A program made the translations under genes and the position numbers. Shown here one piece after another: positions 16,371 through 25,197 of a stretch of 56,047 bases of DNA. Each line of letters starts with the position of its first letter. Position 1 is the stretch's first letter. The stretch is from Eutrophocola sp964601805 (GTDB lineage Bacteria; Pseudomonadota; Gammaproteobacteria; Pseudomonadales; Pseudohongiellaceae), in contig CAZROW010000011.1 in NCBI GenBank assembly GCA_964601805.1, positions 1 to 56,047 on the forward strand, written 5' to 3'. The notes below the pieces were generated by a model. The model made no database searches. It saw only the letters and a list, made by a program, of their open reading frames with translations, and was not told the origin of the DNA.

Positions 16371-17684
16371 ATGAAAGCAGTTTCGATTAAAAATCTCGTC
16401 AAGAAGTTATCAGGTTTTGGCCTGGAGTCTCTGACCAACCTGTACAATGGCAACAACGTCCCCACGAGTGAATACCTGGGCAATCTGTGTAATGCCCTGC
16501 TTGGCCTCAAGGGTGAGGCCTCCTCCATCGCCCTGGCAGAAGAAATCCTGGCCGTGTACGCCCAGTTTAGTGCAGAGGAAAAACTCGAGTTTTTCCAGTT
16601 CCTGGAAACCGACCTGGCTGCTAATGCAGACCAGGTCAAACTGGCAATCAACCAGTACCAGGAGAACCCGAACCAGCAGAGTATCCAGACCCTGCATGAA
16701 GCCAGTGAATCACGCCGCATGGAATTGTTTCGCGCCCTGAATATGGCTTCCCAGGGCACCGAATCCCTGATTGCCATGCGGGAGGATATTTTCGAAGTAC
16801 TACGTGAAAACCCTGGCTTGCAGTCACTGGATAACGACCTGCTCCACCTGTTTCGCTCCTGGTTCAACCGCGGCTTCCTGGAAATCAAGCGTATTGACTG
16901 GGAGACGCCGGCAGTCGTCCTGGAAAAACTGATTGAGTACGAATCCGTACATGAAATAGCAGGCTGGGATGATTTGCGGCGCCGCCTGGAAGAGGACCGT
17001 CGCTGTTTTGGTTTTTTCCACCCCGTCATGCCCTATGAGCCGCTGATTTTTGTCGAGGTGGCACTGACTAACGAGATCAGCACCAATGTTGAAGAACTGT
17101 TGAAAGAAGACGTCAAGCATGATGAAGATGCCACCTATTCAACGGCTATTTTCTATTCCATTAATAATTGCCTGAATGGCCTCAGGGGGGTTTCCTTCGG
17201 CAACCTGCTCATCAAGCAGGTGGTGGAAAAACTGGAGCGGGAAATCTCAGGTATCAAGAAATACTCGACCCTTTCACCCCTGCCCCGTTTCAGTCACTGG
17301 CTGAAAGAGAATTACAACGACCTGGACTTCCTGGAAAGCGACCAGAAGCACCATGTGAAAGCCCTGCTTGATCACCCGACCATCCAGATTATTGATGATG
17401 AACAACTGAAATCCATCATGCTTGGTATTTGCGCCCATTATCTTGTTCAAGTGAAAAGCCATGACAAACCACATTGCCCTGTCGCCCGTTTTCACCTCGG
17501 CAATGGCGCCACACTTGGAAAGATCAACTGGCAGGCCGATACCTCGGAAAACGGGTTGCGCCAGAGTGCCGGTATCATGGTGAACTACATCTACGACAAA
17601 TCAAAACTGGCCAAGAACCACGAAGCCTATGAGCAAAGCAATATCGTCAATTGCTCTTCAGAGGTCAAGCAACTTCTGCCCTGA
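16371..17684 (+). CDS. Malonyl-CoA decarboxylase
   Basis: A 437-residue enzyme that converts malonyl-CoA to acetyl-CoA and CO2. An N-terminal helical domain (to about residue 180) precedes the catalytic GNAT-like domain. Family landmarks are CFGFFHPVMPYEPLIFVEVALT, IFYSINNCLNGLRGVSFGNLLIKQVVE, and near the end CPVARFHLGNGATL, which holds the conserved catalytic-type His. I start at ATG 16371 (MKAVSIKNLVKKL); a GTG at 16287 would add 28 residues of unlikely composition. It is a single gene with its own terminator; no malonate uptake or mat-type activation genes are adjacent, so it may serve malonyl-CoA balance rather than malonate growth. Confidence 0.9.
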   Translation: MKAVSIKNLVKKLSGFGLESLTNLYNGNNVPTSEYLGNLCNALLGLKGEASSIALAEEILAVYAQFSAEEKLEFFQFLETDLAANADQVKLAINQYQENPNQQSIQTLHEASESRRMELFRALNMASQGTESLIAMREDIFEVLRENPGLQSLDNDLLHLFRSWFNRGFLEIKRIDWETPAVVLEKLIEYESVHEIAGWDDLRRRLEEDRRCFGFFHPVMPYEPLIFVEVALTNEISTNVEELLKEDVKHDEDATYSTAIFYSINNCLNGLRGVSFGNLLIKQVVEKLEREISGIKKYSTLSPLPRFSHWLKENYNDLDFLESDQKHHVKALLDHPTIQIIDDEQLKSIMLGICAHYLVQVKSHDKPHCPVARFHLGNGATLGKINWQADTSENGLRQSAGIMVNYIYDKSKLAKNHEAYEQSNIVNCSSEVKQLLP

Positions 17685-17720
17685 TCTTTTACCAGCTCCC
17701 TTGTAGATTCTCTAAAAAAG

Positions 17721-17753
17721 AAAAACCCGAAGCCTCCAGGCTTCGGGTTTTTT
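17721..17753 (+). terminator. Rho-independent terminator after malonyl-CoA decarboxylase
   Basis: CCCGAAGCC and GGCTTCGGG pair around a TCCA loop, preceded by an A-run and followed by six T. It lies 37 bases after the stop and could act in both directions, also ending the minus-strand cluster that finishes at 17826. Confidence 0.9.
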
Positions 17754-17795
17754 GAACCATCTGATTACAGGTTGTAACTGATTGTCAGCGTACTA

Positions 17796-17825
17796 TCACA
17801 TACCCTCACATACCCTCTCATGCCC
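17796..17825. repeat. Three tandem 10-bp units
   Basis: TCACATACCC occurs twice in tandem, followed by a diverged third unit TCTCATGCCC, ending directly at the stop codon of the minus-strand gene that starts at 18626. No function is evident. Confidence 0.6.
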
Positions 17826-18626
17826 TTATGGCACAATCGGGCTGCTTCTGTCGACAGCATCTGATTCCTGGCCGACCATCAGTTCAGCGGCGTAGTTCGC
17901 CTGCTGGCAGATATACTCGAACAGTTCCTGGTCTTCCTGCCAGCGCAGATTGAATCCTCCGGTGAAAGCTGCCGTGTAGGCGCCCGGATCATCAACGGTA
18001 ATCTTGTAATCAATACGACCTGAGTTATAGCGTGTAAAGCGCTCAATCAGGTGTAACTGCTCAGTATGTGGCAGCCCCCTTCTTCCGAACCAGAAGTCTT
18101 CATTGAAGCCTACTGTGTCAATGACCAGGGTATCGCCTTCCCACCAGCCTATGGAATGACCATAGTTACTGTGCTGGACATCGGCCGGATGGGACCTGCC
18201 GTCCATGTGCACAACACGGTAGGTGTGGGGTCCCCCGATATCAAAAATATAGAGTTTCTGAATCTCGGGAATCTCGACAAATTCCACACCATAAGGTGTC
18301 AGGAACTGGCGTGAGCCACCTGATGCCTTGCAACGGGCATGGGGTTCAAGCTCGTGTAACTGCCTCTCGGCATAGACTTCTTCAGCCCAGGGCTTGAAAG
18401 GGACAATTTCAAGCGGCGCGATCGGATCAAATATACCGAACACGGGCGTCCACACTCCCTTTTCATCTGGCGATGCACCGCCCAGTAGTACCCTGCCGTC
18501 GGCGTTGGTGGGAGCGGGACCAAAGTTCTCCTCTTCCCCTCCAGGTTGTGCCAGGACCAGAGAGTTATAACCCATGGCCAAAAAACCGATTGCTGCTGCT
18601 TTAGCAATCTTGTTAAAAATCTGCAC
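17826..18626 (-). CDS. Secreted protein related to the C-terminal domain of the 19-20 kb DUF6152 fusion protein
   Basis: A 266-residue protein with a signal peptide (AAAIGFLAMGYNSLVLAQ). The GTG start at 18626 has GGAG 8 bases upstream. The core (about residues 95-240) contains CKASGGSRQFLTPYG, THYRVVHMDGR-type and GWWEGDTLVIDTVGFNE segments, then GLPHTEQLHLIERFTR and KITVDDPGAYT. These same blocks recur in order in the C-terminal half of the protein at 19157-20287 (CKPPGGPRQYQ, QWDGDTLVVETTGFNE, GLPHTNMLSMEERFTR, VTIDDPGAYT), so the two are homologous. The repeated strand pattern suggests a beta-rich periplasmic domain. The function is unknown. It is downstream of the two DUF6152 genes on the same strand. 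Confidence 0.8.
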   Translation of the reverse strand: MQIFNKIAKAAAIGFLAMGYNSLVLAQPGGEEENFGPAPTNADGRVLLGGASPDEKGVWTPVFGIFDPIAPLEIVPFKPWAEEVYAERQLHELEPHARCKASGGSRQFLTPYGVEFVEIPEIQKLYIFDIGGPHTYRVVHMDGRSHPADVQHSNYGHSIGWWEGDTLVIDTVGFNEDFWFGRRGLPHTEQLHLIERFTRYNSGRIDYKITVDDPGAYTAAFTGGFNLRWQEDQELFEYICQQANYAAELMVGQESDAVDRSSPIVP

Positions 18627-18714
18627 GTTCTAGTCTCCGAGTATTCTGATGCTTAAAGAGTCGCAACGGGAATGTCCCAGGTCTGGGCATTCCCGTATTT
18701 CGTTCCCAGGATAA

Positions 18715-19128
18715 TTATTGCTGACCGCTACCAATACTGGAGTCGGCATCCAGTGTCTGACCCGGAGAGCTTCCTGTAGCAGTCAGGGTAACACTGCGTG
18801 CATTCACACGTGGTGAACCGTTCCTGGCCAGGAAGCCATCAACAGTAATGGGCGTTCCGATACTCAGGGTGCTCCTTCTCCAGCCACGACGCTGCAGGCC
18901 ATGGGGAGGGCCAAGCTCTGCACCCCAGTTAACTACTTCACCAGTCTCTTCATTCCTGACATTCAGGTAAATCCAGACGTGCGGGTTGGTCCATTCAACC
19001 TTGGTGACAATGCCCTGCAGTTGAATAGGTTTGTTGGAGTCAAACTCAGCCACAAAAGAATGGTGAGCAAAGGTATTGGCTGCCAGCAGGAAAGTACCGG
19101 CAAAAAGTATTTTAATCAGATGTTTCAT
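18715..19128 (-). CDS. Secreted DUF6152 family protein
   Basis: A 137-residue protein with a signal peptide ending AANTFA and a mature sequence predicted to start HHSFVAEFDSNKP. It continues with LQGIVTKVEWTNPHVWIYLNV, the family core shared with the proteins at 11.4 and 19.2-20.3 kb, and a C-terminal TPITVDGFLARNGSPRVNARSVTL. The ATG at 19128 has GAGGAAAAACCT upstream, a good ribosome site; the open frame runs further 5' but without one. It lies 28 bases downstream of the fusion gene and 88 bases upstream of the domain-only gene, so the three are likely one operon. Confidence 0.85.
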   Translation of the reverse strand: MKHLIKILFAGTFLLAANTFAHHSFVAEFDSNKPIQLQGIVTKVEWTNPHVWIYLNVRNEETGEVVNWGAELGPPHGLQRRGWRRSTLSIGTPITVDGFLARNGSPRVNARSVTLTATGSSPGQTLDADSSIGSGQQ

Positions 19129-19156
19129 AGGTTTTTCCTCATTAAATTCCTGGGAT

Positions 19157-20287
19157 TTACTGCCTGTTGTGCTGACAAAGAGAAAACGGAAGCTCGGCAC
19201 CGCCTACCCAGCTGAGATCCCAGCTGGCAGTCCAGGGACGGGTATAAGCTCCGGGATCATCGATAGTGACTTCATAGTGCATGGTATCGAAATCTGTACG
19301 GGTAAAACGTTCTTCCATGGACAGCATGTTGGTATGTGGCAGGCCGCCATTGGTAAACCAGAAGCCTTCGTTGAAACCCGTGGTTTCTACAACCAGTGTG
19401 TCACCATCCCACTGTGCCGTGGAGCGACCGTAGAACAGCGGGTTGTCATCGTCACCTGTTACCAGGCCTACCTGGTCCCTGCCATCCAGATGAATAATGC
19501 GGTAGTTCCTGTTGCCGCTGCCAAGCAGGACAAATATGCGGTTGTTTTTCTTGTCCTCGATCAGCTGCAGGCCAAGGTCGGACTGGTACTGTCTCGGGCC
19601 ACCGGGAGGCTTGCAATCCAGGTACATGGGATCATCCCTGAGATTGCGCTCCTGGCGATGGATATAACGTGCCAGCGCCCAGTCCTGCATCGGCGCCACT
19701 TTGTCGGCATCCTCAATATTGTCCAGCAAACCATACTCATTCATGCCCACATCCACACCGTCTTCCACCAAAGCGGTTTCAGTGGGATAACTCCAGATGC
19801 CACCAGCACCACCGGGAGCTGCACCAAGTACCGGGCGGTTATCTTCAGGCCAGCGTGGTACCGGGCGTTTCGCCAGGGGCTTCTCGGGGCTTGAATCACT
19901 GACGGTATATACCTGGCGCCCGGTATCGGCCAGGACCACGTCCTCACCCCAGACCTGCCTGCTGCCGTTGCGTGCCACCATACCGGAAACGTTGATTGCA
20001 TCACCGGGCTGCAAGGAGTTTTCATCCCAGCCGTTGGCAAGCAGGATATAGGGGTTCTCCAGTTCGATAGCCCAGTTCACGATGCTGTTGCCATCAGCGA
20101 CATTCAGAAAGACATGCACGTGAGGGCTACGCCAGTCCACCTTGGTGACAATGCCGGAAAGCGATGTTTCCTGGTCAGGGTCAAATTTGCCCTGGATCGG
20201 ATGATGCGACCAGGCAGTTGAAAATGCCGACAGACCCAACACGGCCACGATCATTCTCAGCGTCAATTGTATTCTGTTGTTTCTCAT
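19157..20287 (-). CDS. Two-domain secreted protein: DUF6152 fused to a beta-rich domain
   Basis: A 376-residue protein. After a signal peptide (MIVAVLGLSAFSTAWS) the mature chain would begin HHPIQGKFDPDQ, followed by the DUF6152 core LSGIVTKVDWRSPHVHVFLNV and GDAINVSGMVARNGSRQVWG (to about residue 125). A linker leads to a C-terminal domain (about 205-370) homologous to the protein encoded at 17826-18626. It therefore combines in one chain the two modules that are separate in its downstream neighbours. The domain pair suggests the parts act together in the periplasm, but no biochemical role is known. The ATG start is preceded by AAGGATTTGG at a rather long distance. Confidence 0.83.
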   Translation of the reverse strand: MRNNRIQLTLRMIVAVLGLSAFSTAWSHHPIQGKFDPDQETSLSGIVTKVDWRSPHVHVFLNVADGNSIVNWAIELENPYILLANGWDENSLQPGDAINVSGMVARNGSRQVWGEDVVLADTGRQVYTVSDSSPEKPLAKRPVPRWPEDNRPVLGAAPGGAGGIWSYPTETALVEDGVDVGMNEYGLLDNIEDADKVAPMQDWALARYIHRQERNLRDDPMYLDCKPPGGPRQYQSDLGLQLIEDKKNNRIFVLLGSGNRNYRIIHLDGRDQVGLVTGDDDNPLFYGRSTAQWDGDTLVVETTGFNEGFWFTNGGLPHTNMLSMEERFTRTDFDTMHYEVTIDDPGAYTRPWTASWDLSWVGGAELPFSLCQHNRQ

Positions 20288-20338
20288 TAAAATCTACCAA
20301 ATCCTTAAGTAAAGTCGGTTAATAACAACGAGCCGGTT

Positions 20339-20716
20339 TTACTGCCTGACAATGTCGAAATCACCGCTGCCATTACTGCTGCGCCACGTACCGCTTAGTG
20401 AACGTGAAGGCAGTTCCAGGTTTTCGATAACCGCGTCAATGGTGTAGCCGCCGGCCTTGATTTCCACGGACCAGTCAGAGGGGTCAAGATCCACACTCTC
20501 GATTTCCATGTTGTCAGTACCCGGATTGATCATGCCTGTGACTTCTTCACCATTCCAGTCCATGACCAGAAGCACAAAATCACCGTGGGCGCTGTTGCCT
20601 GACCATTCACCAATCCATGAACCTTTGAGCGGATGTCCTTCCTGGGCAGTTGCCGTTGCCGACATGACACCCAGCCCCATGATAAAAGTCAGACCTAAAA
20701 TTAAGCGTTGATACAT
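20339..20716 (-). CDS. Small secreted protein of unknown function
   Basis: A 125-residue protein with a signal peptide (LILGLTFIMGLGVMSATATAQ). The mature part reads as a small beta-barrel-like domain: LKGSWIGEWSGNS, GDFVLLVMDWNGEEVTGMINPG, SVEIKAGG and LSGTWRSSNGSGDFDIVRQ, a pattern of paired GxW strands seen in lipocalin-like and YceI-like small domains, though I do not assign it to either. The ATG at 20716 has GGAG 10 bases upstream; a TTG at 20731 is in frame. It sits upstream of the DUF6152 fusion gene on the same strand (51-base gap) and so may head that operon. Confidence 0.72.
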   Translation of the reverse strand: MYQRLILGLTFIMGLGVMSATATAQEGHPLKGSWIGEWSGNSAHGDFVLLVMDWNGEEVTGMINPGTDNMEIESVDLDPSDWSVEIKAGGYTIDAVIENLELPSRSLSGTWRSSNGSGDFDIVRQ

Positions 20717-21183
20717 TGATAATGACTCCAACTTGATTTTTGTTGTTGAAAACTGAATTAAGATTAATAAATTCGGGATTTGTTCCAGTTGTATCTCGCC
20801 CGGGTTTCATCAGAATGTACCTGAGCAAACCTGAATCACAACTGAGTGATTTGTTAATCATTACCACTGGTTGTTCAGCAGTAAATCCCCCTTGGATATT
20901 TCCCCTTGTCTTTAATGACTTCCAGGACTCGAAAACGGCCCTGAAAACCAATGTAGCATAATTCCTGTGGACGTGATTATTACTACTTTAAGATTAAATA
21001 ATTTACCAAGATTCAGGCATTTATCCTAATAATCTTTGGCCAATTACATAGACTTTCCACATTTCATGCCTTCCGGTAAAAAGAAACCCGGCATTGTGCT
21101 CACAATGCCGGGTTTTCAGTCTTTTTTCGGGACTGTTTTTACCTTTTGAAAGCCTTGTTGGCGATCAAAATATTAAGTGACAC
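20717..21183. other. Intergenic region without a gene
   Basis: About 470 bases, AT-rich, with only short open frames lacking ribosome sites. It should hold the promoter of the 20.7-17.8 kb minus-strand cluster near 20720-20800, and contains the terminator of the VOC gene at 21083-21117. Nothing else is recognisable. Confidence 0.7.
21083..21117 (-). terminator. Rho-independent terminator of the TonB receptor-VOC unit
   Basis: ACCCGGCATTGTG pairs with CACAATGCCGGGT around a short loop; on the minus strand it is followed by TTTCTTTTT. It lies 67 bases downstream of the VOC gene stop. Confidence 0.85.
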
Positions 21184-21738
21184 CTACACCGGCTGTTCCC
21201 GATGGTATGCCTCGTTGTTGGGTGTGTGATCACCGGCCAGCCAGCGCTTGAGTTCACTGTGGGCTTTGGGCTGTACTTCAGCATTGATCTTTTCCACATC
21301 CGGATGATCAGTACAGAATTCGACGATCATGCCATCCGGGTCAATAATATACAGTGAGTGGCAATAGCCATGTTCCAGGAAGTAATACTTGTCTTCCGGG
21401 TAATCAGATTCTTTGACTTTCTGAACAAACCTGTCCTGCTGCTCCTGATCCACTTTCAGGGCAATATGACGAAAGCCTGAAATGGGCAGTTCCGGACCGA
21501 ACTGTTCCTGGTCTTCTTTATCGGCAAACTGGAAGAATGCCAGGGAGCTCTCATCGGCTATAGTGAAAAAGCAATGGCAATAGGTCCTTTCCTTGCCAAA
21601 CAAATCGGTTTTTTCGCACCAGGTTGCCGTCAGGGGCAAGCCGAGCAGATCTTCATAGAACTGTCGGGTCGTCTCAAGATCCTTGACTACGTAAGCATTG
21701 TGATGGAGACGAGACGGTAAATCGTTTTGCGCATTCAT
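21184..21738 (-). CDS. VOC (glyoxalase/extradiol dioxygenase) family protein
   Basis: A 184-residue vicinal-oxygen-chelate protein with two beta-alpha-beta-beta-beta modules: RLHHNAYVVKDLETTRQFYEDLLGLPL at the start and FRHIALKVDQE in the second half, finishing with DPDGMIVEFCTD. His in the first module, His of FRHIAL and Glu of IVEFC are the expected metal ligands. Substrates vary widely in this superfamily. The ATG has AGGAAATACCC directly upstream. It follows the TonB-dependent receptor gene by 52 bases on the same strand, suggesting action on a compound taken up by that receptor. Confidence 0.88.
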   Translation of the reverse strand: MNAQNDLPSRLHHNAYVVKDLETTRQFYEDLLGLPLTATWCEKTDLFGKERTYCHCFFTIADESSLAFFQFADKEDQEQFGPELPISGFRHIALKVDQEQQDRFVQKVKESDYPEDKYYFLEHGYCHSLYIIDPDGMIVEFCTDHPDVEKINAEVQPKAHSELKRWLAGDHTPNNEAYHREQPV

Positions 21739-21790
21739 GGGTATTTCCTCTTAAAATCTTGTTGAATTCAGTGCACGACGCCTATCTTAT

Positions 21791-24076
21791 TCAAAAGCGC
21801 CTGACAAAATCTACACCCCAGCGAGCTGGCGGAGCCTTGTAAACGAATCCCCCGGTCGAGTATTCAGTGTGATATTCCTCATCCAGTGTATTCTTGCTCC
21901 AGGCTGTAACCGACCATTCATCGGGCACTTCGACGCCAAACCGCAAATCAACCAGGTGAACATCATCACGATCATTGGTGTCCGGCTGCTCCCGGTCAAA
22001 AAAAGCTGTCTCGCCCAGAATCTGGTAATCAGCTCTGAAGAATCCTTCAACACCATTGCCAAACGCAGCAACTGGCCAATGCAAGTTGATGCCGGCATTA
22101 AAAGTATATTCGGAAACATTCGGTGCACGGTCACCAATATCTTCCGGTGTGTCCGAATCAGTAATTTCACTATCAGTGTAACCGATTCCCAAATTGAAGT
22201 CCGCGTTAGGTGACAGCCGGCTGGTCAGGTCAAACTCCAGGCCCCGGTATTCCACTTCATTCAGATTACCCAGGTTCTGGGTGGAGTTGGCGGCCAGAAA
22301 GATGAAGAAATAGGTACCTTCTGCTTCAGAGGCAAACAGGCTCAGGTTCGTCCGAATCCTGCCGTCATTGAACTGGCCTTTCAGTCCCACCTCGAATGTA
22401 TCCACCACTTCTGCATCAAACGTGTCGGCGACTCCGAGAAAGCCGCTGTCAAATGCCACTGCGCCGACCCCTGTCTGGTTGAAACCACCACTGCGGAAAC
22501 CACGACTCAGGCTGGCGTAATAACTGAGATTGTCCCGGGGTTTGTAACGCACTGTGAATTTGGGCTGCCACTCATTCCAGGTCTTTTCCCTGGTTTCACC
22601 GGTAAAGCCTTGCGGAAAACCCGGGACGTTAGGCAGGAAGGCTGTTGGTGTTCTTGTTGTATTTTCACGTGTGTCCTCGTCGTACCTGAGAGAAAACGCC
22701 ACTTCAGTGGCATCCGAAACATCATAGGCAACTTCACCAAAGAGCGCCCAGGCAAAATTATCCTGCTCATCCGCCAGAAAGCTGGCCTGTGGATTTATCG
22801 GATCAGTGGCAAAGTCAAAGGGGAAATTGCCTCTGGGAGACCTGAATACCGGAAACAGTCCGCCACCGGTATCCACCATTGCTCCCGTGGAGACAAAACG
22901 TTCGGTACCGACAAAATACGTACCGGCAATCCAGCGAAGCCTGTCTTCGGCTGGTGAGGTAAACCTGAACTCCTGGCTCCAGGCTTCAACATCATAGTAC
23001 TGGCTCTGGTTCTGGTCGGTAAAACCAAAAGCAACACCAATGGATTCTTCTATGGGAACAAAATCGAATGCGTCTCCCGTCAGTAGCTCTTCCAGGGTGT
23101 CGTAGGACGTGATGGAAGTGAAGGTACCGTTTTCCAGTTCCCAGTCCATTTTTAACGACACATTCATCAGATCCCTTTCATTGCGCCCCGGATTGTTTGT
23201 GCGAATATCAAGGCTTGTGTCATTGACCGAGTCAGGATCCGCCATGCCATGACCGAGTGAAATGGGCGCACCGGGAAATGGTTCGGCCAACGGTGAGCGT
23301 ATATTGTAATAAAGCGCTCCTCCCTCGAGTTCGGAGGAATAAAATCTGGCATCGGCCCTGAACGTATCGCTGGGATCCCAGAGTAACCGCAGTCTCACCG
23401 AAGTGTCCTGGTAAGGGTCCGCTTTTTCACCAAGATAGGTGTTATCAAGAAAACCGTCCGTATCCTTATGCGATACTGCTGCACGGTATTTAAGGGTATC
23501 TGAGTCTCCAACCGGTCCGCTGACCACGCCCATGACATTGTAGCCATCACCGGAATCCGCCCCGACCCGGAACTTTCCTTCAAACTCGTCTGTAGGCTCC
23601 TTGGTCGTCACCGTGATAGCACCGCCAATGGCGTTACGGCCATACAGGGCGCCCTGTGGCCCTTTGAGCACCTCAATCTGCTCGATATCAAACAGTTCCT
23701 GGTTAAACTGGGCAGGGTTGACAAGCAAAATGCCGTCCATGAGTACAGCAACCGACATTTCAGTATTCCTGTTCTGGGAGATACCCCGTGCCGTGACAAA
23801 CGAGTTGCCGGCGTTTTGTACCTGAACCAGGGTGACATTCGGCGTCAGTGCAATGAAATCGGCTGGATTGCTAATGCCTGCTGATTCAATTTCTTCAGCA
23901 GTAAAAACGCTGATTGCAACCGGCACATCGACATAGGACTCGTCCCTTTTTCGTGCACTGACCACAATTTCCTGAATTTCGACACTACTTTGCTGTGCCA
24001 GTGCTGCACTCCCCGGTACCAGGCTCGCTACAGAAGTGGTCACGGCAAGTGCCAATAATGATTTTTTAAGATCCAT
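21791..24076 (-). CDS. TonB-dependent outer-membrane receptor
   Basis: A 761-residue outer-membrane transporter. The signal peptide ends at SAALAQ; then a TonB-box-like IQEIVVSARKR, the plug domain (VPVAISVFTAEEIESAG, FVTARGISQNRN, IEQIEVLKGPQGALYGRNAIGGAI) and a 22-strand barrel with the usual C-terminal aromatic (DFVRRF). The plug motifs match the group of receptors common in marine gammaproteobacteria and sphingomonads, used for aromatic or other organic substrates as well as siderophores; the ligand cannot be read from sequence. ATG 24076 has AAGGG 8 bases upstream; an ATG 18 bases earlier is the alternative. It probably forms a unit with the downstream VOC gene. Confidence 0.94.
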   Translation of the reverse strand: MDLKKSLLALAVTTSVASLVPGSAALAQQSSVEIQEIVVSARKRDESYVDVPVAISVFTAEEIESAGISNPADFIALTPNVTLVQVQNAGNSFVTARGISQNRNTEMSVAVLMDGILLVNPAQFNQELFDIEQIEVLKGPQGALYGRNAIGGAITVTTKEPTDEFEGKFRVGADSGDGYNVMGVVSGPVGDSDTLKYRAAVSHKDTDGFLDNTYLGEKADPYQDTSVRLRLLWDPSDTFRADARFYSSELEGGALYYNIRSPLAEPFPGAPISLGHGMADPDSVNDTSLDIRTNNPGRNERDLMNVSLKMDWELENGTFTSITSYDTLEELLTGDAFDFVPIEESIGVAFGFTDQNQSQYYDVEAWSQEFRFTSPAEDRLRWIAGTYFVGTERFVSTGAMVDTGGGLFPVFRSPRGNFPFDFATDPINPQASFLADEQDNFAWALFGEVAYDVSDATEVAFSLRYDEDTRENTTRTPTAFLPNVPGFPQGFTGETREKTWNEWQPKFTVRYKPRDNLSYYASLSRGFRSGGFNQTGVGAVAFDSGFLGVADTFDAEVVDTFEVGLKGQFNDGRIRTNLSLFASEAEGTYFFIFLAANSTQNLGNLNEVEYRGLEFDLTSRLSPNADFNLGIGYTDSEITDSDTPEDIGDRAPNVSEYTFNAGINLHWPVAAFGNGVEGFFRADYQILGETAFFDREQPDTNDRDDVHLVDLRFGVEVPDEWSVTAWSKNTLDEEYHTEYSTGGFVYKAPPARWGVDFVRRF

Positions 24077-24288
24077 GGAATATTCCCTTTTCATTGTTTT
24101 TTTGGTTTTTCACACGGATCCGGTGCCCGTGTTCTGATCAAAAACTGCTGCTTCAATGAACACCTTGTTGGTAGCTTGTCTTTCAAAGCGTGATCAATGC
24201 CGTGATGCTAGCGCCTTGCTGGATACCGCACAACCGATCAATAAAAATATCAAGGTTTTTCAGAATGTTAGTCTCAATAAAAGACTTT

Positions 24289-24993
24289 TCAGGAGATCTT
24301 CAGCCAGTCAAGAATCAGCCTGCTGACAATGTCAGGCTGGTCGAGAACGACCATGTGTCCTGCATCTGGCACCACTTCCAGTTGGGCCCGGGGTATCTGG
24401 TCCCGGATTTCTTCATGTTGCCTGACCGGACTCCAGGTATCCTTTTCCCCCACGATCAGCAGCACCTTCTGCCTGATACGGGGCAAATACTCGGCCTGGT
24501 TGTTACGTCCCAGTCCGGCGGTAATGTGGGCAATAAAATCGTCCAGGGTCTGTCGCCGAGCCATGGTCTCAATGCACTGCCTGACCGGAGGGTTGTCAGT
24601 GTCACGAAAACTGAGCATCAGGTCAGCCCAGCTGGCAGCGTACCTGTCCATGCCCATACTCGCGGCTTCTTCGACCAGGCTGCTGCGCTGCTCACATTCT
24701 TCGTCAGTAACAGCATGCGCACCCACACTCAGCAGGATCAGGTGGCTGATACGCTCTGGCGCCTTGTTGACCAGTTCCAGGCCAACCCTGCCGCCCATGG
24801 AGTGACCTGCCACGGCAAAGCGCTCCGGCGCCCCGTCGAGCACCTTGTCTGCCATGGCAGACAGTGAATCCATGCCCCGAAAATCCGGAATCCTGACTTC
24901 ATACGTATCAGATAGGTACTGTGCCTGGTGTTGCCAGATATCACTGTCACATAACAGGCCTGGTAGAAGGTAAATGACATTTTGTGAGGACAT
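24289..24993 (-). CDS. Alpha/beta-hydrolase
   Basis: A 234-residue cytoplasmic alpha/beta-hydrolase fold protein. The oxyanion strand is IYLLPGLLCDSDIW, the nucleophile elbow GHSMGGRVGLEL, the acid Asp probably in VLLIVGEKDTWSPV, and the catalytic His in VPDAGHMVVLDQP. The PGLLCD opening and short cap resemble carboxylesterases and meta-cleavage-product-type hydrolases, so an ester or C-C bond hydrolase is plausible, but the substrate is unknown. It is upstream of the TonB receptor gene on the same strand with a 212-base gap. The ATG at 24993 lacks a strong ribosome site. Confidence 0.88.
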   Translation of the reverse strand: MSSQNVIYLLPGLLCDSDIWQHQAQYLSDTYEVRIPDFRGMDSLSAMADKVLDGAPERFAVAGHSMGGRVGLELVNKAPERISHLILLSVGAHAVTDEECEQRSSLVEEAASMGMDRYAASWADLMLSFRDTDNPPVRQCIETMARRQTLDDFIAHITAGLGRNNQAEYLPRIRQKVLLIVGEKDTWSPVRQHEEIRDQIPRAQLEVVPDAGHMVVLDQPDIVSRLILDWLKIS

Positions 24994-25107
24994 GATGCTT
25001 TATGCCAGGTGTTTACGGGCTGCATGGGAGATATTCACCGCCCCGGGACGCAAGGCGCGGCATTATATCGGTATTGTCATTTTAAACAATGCCGCACAGC
25101 TTGCCAT

Positions 25108-25121
25108 GTACAGACCTGTAC
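25108..25121. promoter_or_regulatory. Palindromic putative operator upstream of wrbA
   Basis: GTACAG-AC-CTGTAC is a perfect inverted repeat with 6-base arms, located 76 bases before the wrbA start codon and clear of the hydrolase gene. Its size and place fit a repressor site for a small dimeric regulator; the regulator is not identifiable here. Confidence 0.4.
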
Positions 25122-25197
25122 GGAAACACATGAAATACCGGTCCAAAGACTTTATGATGCCGTGATTGAACCCTGGATAGCCTGGAAGGAGAAATTC

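Noticed and set aside
16277..17029. 250-residue open frame on the minus strand opposite malonyl-CoA decarboxylase
   Set aside because: Ser/Arg-rich antisense translation with no ribosome site; the plus-strand gene is unmistakable.
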